A stretch of 58,609 nt of DNA from Clostridia bacterium. Its GTDB lineage: Bacteria; Bacillota; Clostridia; Christensenellales; Aristaeellaceae. Under the pieces are notes generated by a model. The model saw only the letters and a program-made list of their open reading frames with translations, was not told the origin of the DNA and did not search any database. A program made the position numbers and the translations under genes. Below are positions 44,579-52,648 of the stretch, piece by piece (positions within the stretch are counted from its first letter, which is position 1; every line of letters starts with the position of its first letter). The stretch covers positions 1 through 58,609 of the forward strand of contig JAFWXL010000084.1 of the NCBI GenBank assembly GCA_017545905.1, read 5' to 3'.

Positions 44579-45139
44579 TTACGCCAGGACCTCGCCCTGC
44601 GCATCAAAGAGCGGGAGCTTCTCCAGATAGATCAGATCTTCACGATCCTGCGCATCACCCTCGGCCAGAATCGCCATACGGCCGCAGATTTCGCCGCCGG
44701 CCTTGTCGACCAGCTCTTCCAATGCGCGAAGGGATTCTCCTGTAGAGATGACGTCGTCAACAATCAGGATCTTCTTGCCATGCATGAGCTTGGCGTCCTC
44801 TCCGTCCAGATACAGCTTCTGCACATGGTCGGTGGTAATGGAGCGCACCTCGACGCTGAACAGGTCCTTCATGTAGAGCTTGGCGCCCTTGCGCGCAAGC
44901 AGCCACTTCTTCGCGCCGATCTGGCGGGCCATCTCGTAAGCCAGCGGAATGCCCTTGCTCTCAGCGGTGATGATGTAATCAAACTCAGGCGCACGCTTGA
45001 GCAGCTCGGATGCGCAGGCGACGGTCAGCTCGCAGTCACCAAAGATGACAAAACCGGCGATGCAGAGCTTATCATTGAGCGGGCAGATGGGCAGGTCGCG
45101 CTCGCAACCTGCAATTGTCATATGATAATGCGTCTTCAT
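44579..45139 (-). CDS. Phosphoribosyltransferase family protein (adenine phosphoribosyltransferase-like)
   Basis: Type I phosphoribosyltransferase of 186 aa. The PRPP loop is ILIVDDVISTGESL (about 124-137), preceded by the ITAESKGIPLAYEMARQIGA segment expected of Apt-like enzymes. It probably salvages a purine base, but the substrate cannot be told from the sequence, and xanthine or orotate are alternatives. The classical apt between recJ and rel is missing, so this gene may replace it. A good promoter lies 59-87 bp upstream. No purine riboswitch is recognisable in the short leader, which has only a 6-bp GGCGC hairpin. Confidence 0.8.
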   Translation of the reverse strand: MKTHYHMTIAGCERDLPICPLNDKLCIAGFVIFGDCELTVACASELLKRAPEFDYIITAESKGIPLAYEMARQIGAKKWLLARKGAKLYMKDLFSVEVRSITTDHVQKLYLDGEDAKLMHGKKILIVDDVISTGESLRALEELVDKAGGEICGRMAILAEGDAQDREDLIYLEKLPLFDAQGEVLA

Positions 45140-45197
45140 GATCTATTCCCTCTTTCATTTCTCACAGGCGCAAGCGCCTTTGTATTCAGACAGTTTT

Positions 45198-45226
45198 ATT
45201 ATGGCATCAATTGCCTCTGTTGTCAA
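45198..45226 (-). promoter_or_regulatory. Promoter of the phosphoribosyltransferase gene
   Basis: On the minus strand a perfect TTGACA, 17 bp, CATAAT (-10 at 45198-45203). The leader to the ATG is about 50 nt. Confidence 0.8.
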
Positions 45227-45358
45227 TGAACTGCATCGCGGAAATACAAACCGACCAAAAGTCTTTTTATAGTCATCAGCAGGCTGATCCTGTGCTTCCA
45301 GAACATGATTCGGTCTGTATTCTGATTTATGAAGCTTTCTTCATATTTGCATTTTGGC

Positions 45359-45388
45359 TTGACGCGTATATGGCTTTCATGATAAGAT
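45359..45388 (+). promoter_or_regulatory. Putative promoter of nrdD
   Basis: TTGACG at 45359-45364, with GATAAG (16-bp spacer) or TAAGAT (18-bp spacer) as the -10. The pair lies just upstream of the two NrdR-box-like sites, so a bound repressor would sit at or after the start of transcription. Confidence 0.45.
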
Positions 45389-45400
45389 TGTCACCATGGC

Positions 45401-45448
45401 GAACTAAATATTGTGCTCGAGAAATATTTAACACGCAAGATATAGTGG
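45401..45448 (+). promoter_or_regulatory. Tandem NrdR-box-like operators
   Basis: Two 16-bp sites, GAACTAAATATTGTGC (45401-45416) and ACGCAAGATATAGTGG (45433-45448), match the NrdR consensus acaCwAtATaTwGtgt at 12 and 13 of 16 positions, including the invariant C, A, AT, T and G. Their starts are 32 bp apart, about three helical turns, the arrangement known for NrdR. NrdR represses ribonucleotide reductase genes when dATP is high, and the sites lie directly before nrdD. The nrdR gene itself is not in the window. Confidence 0.75.
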
Positions 45449-45493
45449 TTATGCATACCAATTCCCTACAAGATCTGCAGAAGGAGGATGCCG

Positions 45494-47611
45494 ATGTACA
45501 TCATTAAAAAGGACGGCACCAGGGATCCATTCAACGTAAACAAGGTAGTTTCAGCGGTCAATAAGAGTGCCGAGCGCGTGCTTTATCAATTTTCTGAGGA
45601 AGAGCTGTCCTTCATCTGCCGCTTCGTAACCGAGAAATGCGAAGCGCTCGGCAGTGAAGGCGTGCATATCCTGCAGATGCACAACATTGTTGAAGGTGCG
45701 CTTGACGCCATCAGCCCTGCAGTTGCAAAATCCTACCGTGATTACCGCAACTACAAGACGGATTTCGTACAGATGCTCGATACCGTTTACAAAAAGAGCC
45801 AGTCGATCATGTACATTGGCGACAAGGAGAATTCCAACGCAGACAGTGCGCTGGTTTCCACTCGCCGCAGCCTGATCTTCAATCAGCTCAACAAACAGCT
45901 CTACCAGAAGTTTTTCCTCAATGTCGAGGAGCTTCAGGCGCAACGCGACGGATACATCTACATTCACGACATGTCTGCCCGCCGGGACACGATGAACTGC
46001 TGCCTCTTCAACGTCGGCGAGGTGCTCAAGGGCGGCTTTGAGATGGGCAATCTCTGGTACAACGAGCCCAAGACGCTCAACGTCGCCTTTGACGTGATCG
46101 GCGATATCGTACTTTCCGCCGCCAGCCAGCAATACGGTGGTTTCACTGTTTCCTGCGTGGACGAGCTGCTCGACCCCTATGCCGAGCGCAGCTATGTGCT
46201 TTTCCTCGACCGCTACCGCTCGCTCGGTCTTTCTGATGACCGCGCGCACGAGGAAGCCATGAAAGATATCGTCAATGATTTCGAGCAGGGCTTTCAGGGC
46301 TGGGAATACAAATTCAACACGGTAGCCTCCAGCCGCGGCGACTATCCGTTCATCACCATGACACTGGGCCTCGGCCAGACGCGCATGGCCAAGCTGGCCA
46401 GCAAACTGTTCCTCAAGGTACATGCCGGCGGTCAGGGCAAGAAGAACAACAAAAAGCCTGTTCTCTTTCCCAAGCTCGTTTTCCTCTATGACGAGAATCT
46501 GCATGGTCCGGGCAAGCCGCTTGAAGACGTCTTTGAGGCCGGCATCGACTGCTCGTCCAAGACGATGTATCCCGATTGGCTGAGCCTGACCGGTGAAGGC
46601 TATGTCTCCTCGATCTACAAGAAATACGGCAAGGTCATCAGCCCGATGGGCTGCCGCGCGTTCCTGAGCCCGTGGTTTGAGCGCGGCGGCATGGAACCTG
46701 CCGATGAAAACGACACGCCCGTATTCGTGGGCCGCTTCAATATCGGCGCAGTGTCGCTGCATCTGCCGCTGATCCTTGCCAAGGCGCGCAAGGAAAGCCG
46801 CGATTTCTACGAGGTGCTCGACTATTATCTGGAGCTGATCCGCAAACTGCACATCCGTACATACGCCTATCTGGGCGAGATGCGCGCAAGCACGAACCCT
46901 CTGGCCTATTGCGAGGGCGGATTCTACGGCGGTCACCTCGGTCTGTATGACAAAATCAAGCCGCTGCTCAAATACGCCACCGCCTCCTTTGGCTACACCG
47001 CGCTCAACGAGCTGCAGGAGCTCTACAACGGCAAGAGCATCCGTGAGGACGGTCAGTTCGCGCTGGAAGTGATGCAGCATATCAACGACAAGATTGCCCA
47101 GTTCAAGAAAGAAGACGGCAACCTCTACGCCATCTACGGCACACCGGCCGAGAGCCTGTGCGGCCTTCAGATTGAGCAGTTCCGCAAGCTCTACGGCATT
47201 GTGGAGAACGTTTCGGACCGTCCGTACGTGTCCAATTCTTTCCACTGCCATGTGACCGAGGAAATCACGCCGATCGAAAAGCAGAACAGTGAAAAGCGCT
47301 TCTGGGACCTGAGCAACGGCGGCAAGATCCAGTATGTCCGCTACCCGATTGGCTACAACAAGGAAGCTATCCGCACGCTTGTCCGCCGCGCAATGAAGCT
47401 GGGCTTCTACGAGGGTGTAAACCTGTCTCTGGCATACTGCGACGACTGCGGTCATCAGGAGCTGGAGATGGACGTGTGCCCCAAGTGCGGCAGCACGAAC
47501 CTCACCAAGATTGACCGCATGAACGGCTATCTCTCCTATTCCCGCGTGCACGGCCAGAGCCGCCTCAATGACGCAAAGATGGCCGAGATCGCCGAGCGCA
47601 AGAGCATGTAA
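45494..47611 (+). CDS. nrdD: Anaerobic (class III) ribonucleoside-triphosphate reductase NrdD
   Basis: Glycyl-radical enzyme that reduces NTPs to dNTPs without oxygen. An N-terminal ATP-cone (about 1-90, KKDGTRDPFNVNKV) provides allosteric control. The catalytic barrel follows. Near the C terminus is a zinc site with Cys649, 652, 662 and 665 (CDDCG, CPKCG), then the radical loop RMNGYL with Gly678; this reads MN where VT or TC is more usual. The ATG at 45494 is chosen because AAGGAGG lies six bases upstream; an ATG at 45488 touches the ribosome site. Product 705 aa. The gene is separated from its activase nrdG by a repeat element of about 190 bp. Confidence 0.96.
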   Translation: MYIIKKDGTRDPFNVNKVVSAVNKSAERVLYQFSEEELSFICRFVTEKCEALGSEGVHILQMHNIVEGALDAISPAVAKSYRDYRNYKTDFVQMLDTVYKKSQSIMYIGDKENSNADSALVSTRRSLIFNQLNKQLYQKFFLNVEELQAQRDGYIYIHDMSARRDTMNCCLFNVGEVLKGGFEMGNLWYNEPKTLNVAFDVIGDIVLSAASQQYGGFTVSCVDELLDPYAERSYVLFLDRYRSLGLSDDRAHEEAMKDIVNDFEQGFQGWEYKFNTVASSRGDYPFITMTLGLGQTRMAKLASKLFLKVHAGGQGKKNNKKPVLFPKLVFLYDENLHGPGKPLEDVFEAGIDCSSKTMYPDWLSLTGEGYVSSIYKKYGKVISPMGCRAFLSPWFERGGMEPADENDTPVFVGRFNIGAVSLHLPLILAKARKESRDFYEVLDYYLELIRKLHIRTYAYLGEMRASTNPLAYCEGGFYGGHLGLYDKIKPLLKYATASFGYTALNELQELYNGKSIREDGQFALEVMQHINDKIAQFKKEDGNLYAIYGTPAESLCGLQIEQFRKLYGIVENVSDRPYVSNSFHCHVTEEITPIEKQNSEKRFWDLSNGGKIQYVRYPIGYNKEAIRTLVRRAMKLGFYEGVNLSLAYCDDCGHQELEMDVCPKCGSTNLTKIDRMNGYLSYSRVHGQSRLNDAKMAEIAERKSM

Positions 47612-47614
47612 GTG

Positions 47615-47800
47615 GGCGGGGGTACGTTGGGGCGGCTGCCCCAATCCCCGCCAAGGGACTTCGCCCCTTGACCCCATACTCGCTTCGCGCCGGTTTTAAG
47701 CAACACGGTCTGATTCCCTCCGCAGCGCGCATGCGCGCTGCGATGACGGGGTCTGGGGATGAATTCCCCAGGCAGGTCTTAGGGCGGCAGCCCTAACATC
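47615..47800. repeat. Modular hairpin intergenic element, copy C (full), between nrdD and nrdG
   Basis: m1 TTGGGGC-GGCT-GCCCCAA (47627-47644); m2 CAAGGGACTTCGCCCCTTG (47652-47670); m3 CGC-TTC-GCG (about 47691-47699); linker GGTTTTAAGCAA and TTCCCTC; m4, a perfect 22-nt palindrome with half CGCAGCGCGCA (47721-47742); m5 CTGGGGA-TGAAT-TCCCCAG (47753-47771); m6 TTAGGGC-GGCA-GCCCTAA (47779-47796, identical to copy A). It starts three bases after the nrdD stop and fills almost the whole gap. Confidence 0.9.
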
Positions 47801-47841
47801 TCCCCCCGTCTCCCAAATACGTCAGAACAGGGGTCTTTCCC

Positions 47842-48330
47842 ATGAATTATCATAACATTACCGTAGACGATATGCTCAATGGCGACGGCCTGCGCACAGT
47901 GCTTTGGGTTGCAGGCTGCGATCATCGCTGTCCCGGCTGCCAGAATCCCGAAACCTGGTCTGAAAACAGCGGTATACCGTTTGACGAGGCTGCCAAGGCT
48001 GAGCTGTTCGAGGCGCTCTCTCGCGACTATATGACCGGTATCACATTTTCCGGCGGCGATCCGCTGTTTTGTGCGAACCGCGAAACCGTCGGCGCGCTGA
48101 TCGCCGAGATTCGCGAGAAGCTGCCGCAGAAGACGATCTGGCTCTATACCGGCAGCCTGTTTGAAGACATCCGCACCCTCCCCTTCGTGCCGATGATCGA
48201 TGTGATTGTGGATGGCCCGTATATTCAGGCGCTGCGCGATGTACAGCTTCACTGGAAGGGCAGCAAAAACCAGCGTGTCATCGACGTAAAGCGCACGCTC
48301 GCCGAGGGTCGCATCGTCCTGTGGGCATGA
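47842..48330 (+). CDS. nrdG: NrdG, anaerobic ribonucleotide reductase activating enzyme
   Basis: Radical SAM activase that puts the glycyl radical on NrdD. The cluster motif is CDHRCPGC (Cys26, 30, 33), followed by FSGGDP for SAM binding. The length of 162 aa is normal. The ribosome site is AGGGG, nine bases before the ATG and close to the end of repeat copy C. The gene continues to dut 12 bp later. Confidence 0.96.
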   Translation: MNYHNITVDDMLNGDGLRTVLWVAGCDHRCPGCQNPETWSENSGIPFDEAAKAELFEALSRDYMTGITFSGGDPLFCANRETVGALIAEIREKLPQKTIWLYTGSLFEDIRTLPFVPMIDVIVDGPYIQALRDVQLHWKGSKNQRVIDVKRTLAEGRIVLWA

Positions 48331-48342
48331 TGGAGGAACAAT

Positions 48343-48858
48343 ATGCTTCGCATCGCTAAATTTGAAAAAGTATCCGTTAAGCAGTTTGTAAATGATTGGA
48401 TTTCTACGTTTCCCCAGCAGAGCATTGAGCAGGCCGTGATCGCCTATGAGCATATTCAGCTGCCGTGCCGCGCCACCAGCGGCTCTGCCGGATACGATTT
48501 CTTCGCGCCTGTCGGCTTTGAGCTGCCTGCCGGCGGCAACATCAAAGTCCCCACCGGCATCCGCGTCATCATTGAGGACGGCTGGGTGCTGACCCTCTAT
48601 CCGCGCAGCGGTCTGGGTTTCAAATTCCGGTTCCAGCTGGACAACACCGTCGGCGTCATCGACAGTGACTATGCGCGCTCAGACAACGAGGGCCATATCT
48701 TCCTGCGCATGACCAATGACAACCGTGAAGGCAAGGGGCTGCGCGTGCCCGCCGGCACGGCCTTTGCGCAGGGTATCTTCCTGCCCTTTGGCGTGACGGT
48801 TGACGATGACGTGCAGGACAAGCGCAACGGCGGCTTCGGCTCCACGACGAGGGACTGA
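48343..48858 (+). CDS. dut: dUTP diphosphatase (Dut)
   Basis: Trimeric dUTPase that removes dUTP and supplies dUMP for thymidylate. Visible motifs are I SAGYDFFA (48-55), II PRSGLGFK, III NTVGVIDSDY, IV near GTAFAQGIFLPF and V RNGGFGST at the C terminus, the flexible arm that closes the active site. The N terminus has about 30 extra residues before the usual start of the fold. GGAGG precedes the ATG. Its place after nrdD-nrdG gives a coherent dNTP-supply cluster. Confidence 0.95.
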   Translation: MLRIAKFEKVSVKQFVNDWISTFPQQSIEQAVIAYEHIQLPCRATSGSAGYDFFAPVGFELPAGGNIKVPTGIRVIIEDGWVLTLYPRSGLGFKFRFQLDNTVGVIDSDYARSDNEGHIFLRMTNDNREGKGLRVPAGTAFAQGIFLPFGVTVDDDVQDKRNGGFGSTTRD

Positions 48859-48867
48859 GCGAGAACA

Positions 48868-49047
48868 GGGGGCGCGGGGCTGCCGCCCAGACCCGCTGAG
48901 GGATATCATCCCTCAGACTCCCTTTCTCCGCTTCGCGGCGGCTTTAAGCAAGTCTATCTTATTCCCTCCGCTGCGCGCATGCGCGCAGCGATGAAGGGTG
49001 CAGGGACAATGTCCCTGCCAGGGGTCTGGGGACAGCGTCCCCAGACG
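48868..49047. repeat. Modular hairpin intergenic element, copy D (full, variant right end)
   Basis: m1 reduced to GGGC-TGCC-GCCC (48877-48888); m2 identical to copy A (48896-48916); m3 CCGC-TTC-GCGG (48928-48938); linker CTTTAAGCAAGTCTATCTTA; m4, perfect 22-nt palindrome with half CGCTGCGCGCA (48969-48990); m5 CAGGGACA-A-TGTCCCTG (49001-49017); a different m6 with 9-bp stem TCTGGGGAC and loop AGC (49025-49045). It lies between dut and the fRMsr gene and ends 12 bases before that gene's ribosome site. Confidence 0.9.
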
Positions 49048-49069
49048 CCCCCCGAAAGGAGAGCTCGTT

Positions 49070-49579
49070 ATGTCCTTCGCTTCTGTTACTTATCCCGAGG
49101 ATAAGGCCGCAAGATATGAGATGATGACCGGACAGATCCGCGCACTGACCGATGGGATTTCGCATCCCATCTCCAATCTGGCAAACACCGCCGCGCTGCT
49201 CTGGCAGGGCATGCCGGATATCAACTGGTGCGGCTTCTATCTGATGGACAAGGGCGCGCTGATGCTTGGCCCCTTCTGTGGGCTGCCTGCATGCATCCGC
49301 ATTCCGCTTGGGCGCGGCGTATGCGGCACAGCTGCACAGATGGATGAAACCCAGCGCGTATATGATGTGCATCAGTTTCCCGGGCATATCGCCTGCGACA
49401 GCGCGTCAAATTCCGAGATTGTGATCCCGATCCACTTCGGCGGCCGCGTAATCGGCGTGCTGGATATCGACAGCCCGCTGACCGGCCGTTTTGACGAGAC
49501 GGATCAGGAAAAGCTGTCGCAGCTCGTGCGTTATCTGGAAAAATGCTGTGACTGGTCACAGACGGGATATACGCTTTGA
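49070..49579 (+). CDS. msrC: Free methionine-(R)-sulfoxide reductase (GAF domain)
   Basis: GAF-fold enzyme that reduces free Met-R-sulfoxide. The three conserved Cys are Cys75, Cys85 and Cys109 (GLPACIRIPLGRGVCG and HIACDSASNSE), with the family spacing of 10 and 24. The ATG at 49070 follows GAAAGGAG and gives 169 aa; the frame opens earlier inside the repeat element, which is rejected. A strong terminator follows. It is the only oxidative-damage repair gene in this cluster. Confidence 0.93.
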   Translation: MSFASVTYPEDKAARYEMMTGQIRALTDGISHPISNLANTAALLWQGMPDINWCGFYLMDKGALMLGPFCGLPACIRIPLGRGVCGTAAQMDETQRVYDVHQFPGHIACDSASNSEIVIPIHFGGRVIGVLDIDSPLTGRFDETDQEKLSQLVRYLEKCCDWSQTGYTL

Positions 49580-49602
49580 TGCGAAAATTGCTGTAAGTCA
49601 AG

Positions 49603-49640
49603 CGACGCTCCTCCGTTTTTTGGAGGAGCGTCGTTTTCTT
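49603..49640 (+). terminator. Terminator of the nrdD-nrdG-dut-msrC cluster
   Basis: Perfect 12-bp stem CGACGCTCCTCC (49603-49614) and complement (49622-49633) with a T-rich 7-nt loop, followed by TTTTCTT. The rest of the convergent gap up to 49724 holds nothing recognisable. Confidence 0.92.
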
Positions 49641-49723
49641 GTGATGGTATTGCGCATCAAACCTTGCCGCAGATGCATCGTTTTCAGGATGTAAGTATTT
49701 CAGTAGCGGAAGCGCTGATGCTG

Positions 49724-50854
49724 CTATCTGAGCAGTGAGAATACAGGATTCCGCCTGATCTCTATATCCGTCTTCGGGCAGAGTTCCTGACAGCAGTAGC
49801 ACCGGATGCACCTCTTTACATCGACCTGCGGCTTGCGGCGGGCATCCATCACGATTGCCTTGGCAGGGCATGCGCGGATGCATGTGCCGCAGCCATCGCA
49901 CTTTTTATGCACGAATACAGGGCGCGGGCGGAATGCCTGCGGCAGCCTGTTCATTATTCGCACCCAGCTGCCGCGCCTGAGTCCCATGGGAATGTCAAAA
50001 TCCCGGATGATCATAGGCTCTATCGGATCACCAACGATCACAAAATCCGGCAGAAGCCCCCTGCGTTTGGCTGCCTCCAGCGTGGTCACCTGATCAGCGC
50101 TGAGGCCGATCAGCCGGGCGGCCAGCGCATCAGCTGCGTGCGGATTTTCACTGCCGATCAGCGCGCCGATTTCGCGCGGTCTGCCGCCTGACGGCCCTTC
50201 GCCCTCCATGCCGATCACTGCATCCACAATGGCAAAGCAGGGTTTCACACAGGCACAGATATCCAGCAGCATATCCGAAAACAGGCGTACATCCTGATAA
50301 CGGGCATGGTATTCAACCTTAGTGGTGCCAGGCACCGTGCCATACAGGTTTTTCACACAGCCGGTCATCGTCGTCAGGCCGTGTGTTTTAAGCTTGCCGA
50401 CGGTGATCACCGCGTCAACATGATCAAGCACGCCAATCAGATCAAGCCGGCGGGCAGCTTTGCCCTCCGGCAGATAGCGCGTCGTTGTGGAAAAATCATC
50501 ATTGAGCTGGCATCCCGTCTTTTCCGCCACAGCTTTCATGCCGCAGGCCTCGTATACGCCAGCGAGCATTCCCTTGGTGTAAGGGCCTCCCGGGCTGTCG
50601 GCAAGGACAGGCGTCGCACCTGCGCGCTGAACTGCACGCACGATCGCCTCAGCGACCGCAGGATGCGTCGTCGTCGCCTGGGCAGGATCCCGTTTCATGA
50701 GCAGATTTAGCTTGACAAGCACCCGCTGGCCGGGCTTAACAAAGCGCTCTATGCCGCCGCAAAGCGCAAAAAGCGCGTCAATGGCCGGCTGCACATCCTT
50801 GCTGTCATAGGTGCGGCAGGCTTTCACAGCGGCTTTCACAACACGTTCAGACAT
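49724..50854 (-). CDS. DUF362 protein with two C-terminal 4Fe-4S motifs
   Basis: The 376-aa product starts at the ATG at 50854 (AGGAGA six bases upstream). The DUF362 domain (about 40-290) includes GQRVLVKLNLLM, LADSPGGPYT and VKNLYGTVPGTTK. It is followed by two ferredoxin motifs, CDGCGTCIRACP and CIRCYCCQELCP. DUF362-ferredoxin proteins are common in anaerobes; the reaction is unknown and an electron-transfer role is only inferred. No signal peptide is seen. The start overlaps the stop of the HAD gene by eight bases. Confidence 0.88.
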   Translation of the reverse strand: MSERVVKAAVKACRTYDSKDVQPAIDALFALCGGIERFVKPGQRVLVKLNLLMKRDPAQATTTHPAVAEAIVRAVQRAGATPVLADSPGGPYTKGMLAGVYEACGMKAVAEKTGCQLNDDFSTTTRYLPEGKAARRLDLIGVLDHVDAVITVGKLKTHGLTTMTGCVKNLYGTVPGTTKVEYHARYQDVRLFSDMLLDICACVKPCFAIVDAVIGMEGEGPSGGRPREIGALIGSENPHAADALAARLIGLSADQVTTLEAAKRRGLLPDFVIVGDPIEPMIIRDFDIPMGLRRGSWVRIMNRLPQAFRPRPVFVHKKCDGCGTCIRACPAKAIVMDARRKPQVDVKRCIRCYCCQELCPKTDIEIRRNPVFSLLR

Positions 50855-51698
50855 GCTCATTCTCCTGACTGGCCAGCACCCGATGTATGATCTCCGCCAC
50901 GCCGCATTCGTCATTGGTCGCTGTGACATAGCGGCAGCAGGCGAGCACATCAGGCGTCGCATTGCCCATCGCGACGCTGTGATACGCGTATTCCAGCATA
51001 TTCAGATCGTTGCCCGCATCGCCGACCGCCATAACATTCTCATGCGTGATGCCGAGACTGTTTGCCAGCTGCGCAAGCGCAGTTCCCTTTCCCGCATGCG
51101 CAGAGATGACCTCCACATTGCCCGGCGCAGAGCTGGTGATCTGCAGATGCGGCATCTCTTCCATGAGCTTCCTGCGGACAGGCTCGACGCGCGGATCGTA
51201 GACATCCCCGGCAAATCCATCGCCAACGGCAAAGATCTTCATGATGCCCCTGTCCGCCGCCCTGCGGATTTCTTCCTCGCCGTAACGATCCTCGATCAGG
51301 CCGCGATAGACCAGATGATACTTCCTGCCGGAGCCGTTGTCCACGGTATTGACGATGCCATCCTCAAATCCATGGATCGCAAGCCCGGTGGGCAGCAGAA
51401 GATCGAGTACGCGGTGCGCATCTTCGGACTCAAGATTGCAGCGATATATCCATTGTCCGCCCGGCATCGGCCCGCTGCACGCACGCGCGCCATTGGCTCC
51501 GATCAGCATACACGGCAGATCATACCGGCAGATAAAGTCGCTCGCATCCTCAATCATACGTCCCGTGCTGATCGCTACACGAATGCCGCGGCTATGTGCA
51601 AGACGAATGGCGTCGATATTCTCCTTCGGAACAGTTTGATGATCGCTGGCAAGGAGCGTACCATCCATATCCAGCGCAATCAGACGTACTCGATTCAT
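50847..51698 (-). CDS. Cof-type HAD-superfamily hydrolase
   Basis: Cytoplasmic HAD phosphatase of the Cof (IIB cap) subfamily, 283 aa. Motif I is LDMDGTLL (Asp10 nucleophile, Asp12), motif II ISTGR, a Lys in the GKGTALAQLANSLGI segment (motif III) and motif IV GDAGNDLNMLEYA. Typical substrates are sugar phosphates or flavin-type phosphates; the sequence does not reveal which. GGAGAAG precedes the ATG. It lies between rluA and the DUF362 gene in one run. Confidence 0.92.
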   Translation of the reverse strand: MNRVRLIALDMDGTLLASDHQTVPKENIDAIRLAHSRGIRVAISTGRMIEDASDFICRYDLPCMLIGANGARACSGPMPGGQWIYRCNLESEDAHRVLDLLLPTGLAIHGFEDGIVNTVDNGSGRKYHLVYRGLIEDRYGEEEIRRAADRGIMKIFAVGDGFAGDVYDPRVEPVRRKLMEEMPHLQITSSAPGNVEVISAHAGKGTALAQLANSLGITHENVMAVGDAGNDLNMLEYAYHSVAMGNATPDVLACCRYVTATNDECGVAEIIHRVLASQENEHV

Positions 51699-51722
51699 CG
51701 CTATCTTCTCCTTTTGTGCATG

Positions 51723-52610
51723 TCAGAACGGGCAATCCACGTAAAAACTGCGGCCATTGAGATACGACAGGACGCCTTTTGCCTCAAAAACCAGACGCGT
51801 CGCCCACAGCTGCTGGCGCTTCACGCCAAGAGCGCGATTGAGCAGGCGGTCGCCGTATTTGTCATCGCCCAGAATGGGATGCCCGATATGCGCCAGATGC
51901 GCTCGGATCTGATGCGTACGCCCGGTGATCAGCTCCACCTCCAGCAGCGCATGCTCGCCGCCTTTCAGAACGCGGTAGCCTGTGGTGATCTCCATCGCCC
52001 CGCGTGCAGGATAATCTGTCACGCTGACGCGGGAAATCTGCGCATCCTTGCGCAGATACGCATGCATGACAGCCTCACGCTTCGCCGGACACCCCTTTAC
52101 GCGGCAGGTATAGAATTTCTGAAACGACCGTTCGGAAAAGGCCTGCACGGCCGATTCAAACGATTCGTCATCCTTGACAAACAGAAGCAAACCGCCGGTC
52201 TGAACATCCAGCCTATGGCAAAGATGCACATGGTCGGTTTCTTCGCCCTTCCCCTTGAGATAGGCAACCACACGGGTCAGCGCGCTGTCTCCCGCAAGCG
52301 GATGGTCCTCATTCTGACTCTGAATGCCCTGGGGCTTATTGATGAGCAGAATATGCGCGTCCTCATAGACGATTTGAGGCGCAGGCAGCGTCTTTTCCTG
52401 CTGCGCGCTTACAACCGACTTGGGCCAGAATACACGAACCTCCTGTCCGCTGTGTACACGTATATCGCCGCTGATACGCACGCCGTCCACACGCACATCA
52501 CGCTTTTTTATCGCTTCTTTAATAGCCCACATCGGCACGTCCGCCGCCGTCTGCTTCAGCAGCTGCGAGAGCATGAGGCCATCCTTCTCCTCGGGCACGG
52601 TCATCTGCAT
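51723..52610 (-). CDS. RluA family pseudouridine synthase
   Basis: Converts uridine to pseudouridine in rRNA or tRNA. An N-terminal S4 RNA-binding domain (about 13-70) is followed by the catalytic domain with HRLDVQTGG (catalytic Asp) and ELITGRTHQIRAHLAHIGHPILGDDKY-type residues (GRTHQIRAH, GDDKYG). The length of 295 aa is normal. Several RluA-type paralogues exist in Clostridia, so the exact target base is not assigned. GAGG precedes the ATG. Confidence 0.92.
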   Translation of the reverse strand: MQMTVPEEKDGLMLSQLLKQTAADVPMWAIKEAIKKRDVRVDGVRISGDIRVHSGQEVRVFWPKSVVSAQQEKTLPAPQIVYEDAHILLINKPQGIQSQNEDHPLAGDSALTRVVAYLKGKGEETDHVHLCHRLDVQTGGLLLFVKDDESFESAVQAFSERSFQKFYTCRVKGCPAKREAVMHAYLRKDAQISRVSVTDYPARGAMEITTGYRVLKGGEHALLEVELITGRTHQIRAHLAHIGHPILGDDKYGDRLLNRALGVKRQQLWATRLVFEAKGVLSYLNGRSFYVDCPF

Positions 52611-52648
52611 ATCTGTTTCCTCGCTTCATCTTCGTGTGTTGGCTTATC

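Noticed and set aside
45140-45230. Purine riboswitch before the phosphoribosyltransferase gene
   Set aside because: The leader is about 50 nt and shows only a 6-bp hairpin; the conserved loop sequences of the purine aptamer are absent.
45551-47677. A 708-codon frame opposite nrdD
   Set aside because: Antisense shadow of nrdD. Long shadows are common here because of codon bias.
48998-49069. Upstream extension of the fRMsr gene into repeat copy D
   Set aside because: The codons lie in the hairpins of the element; the ATG at 49070 has the ribosome site GAAAGGAG and the family start.
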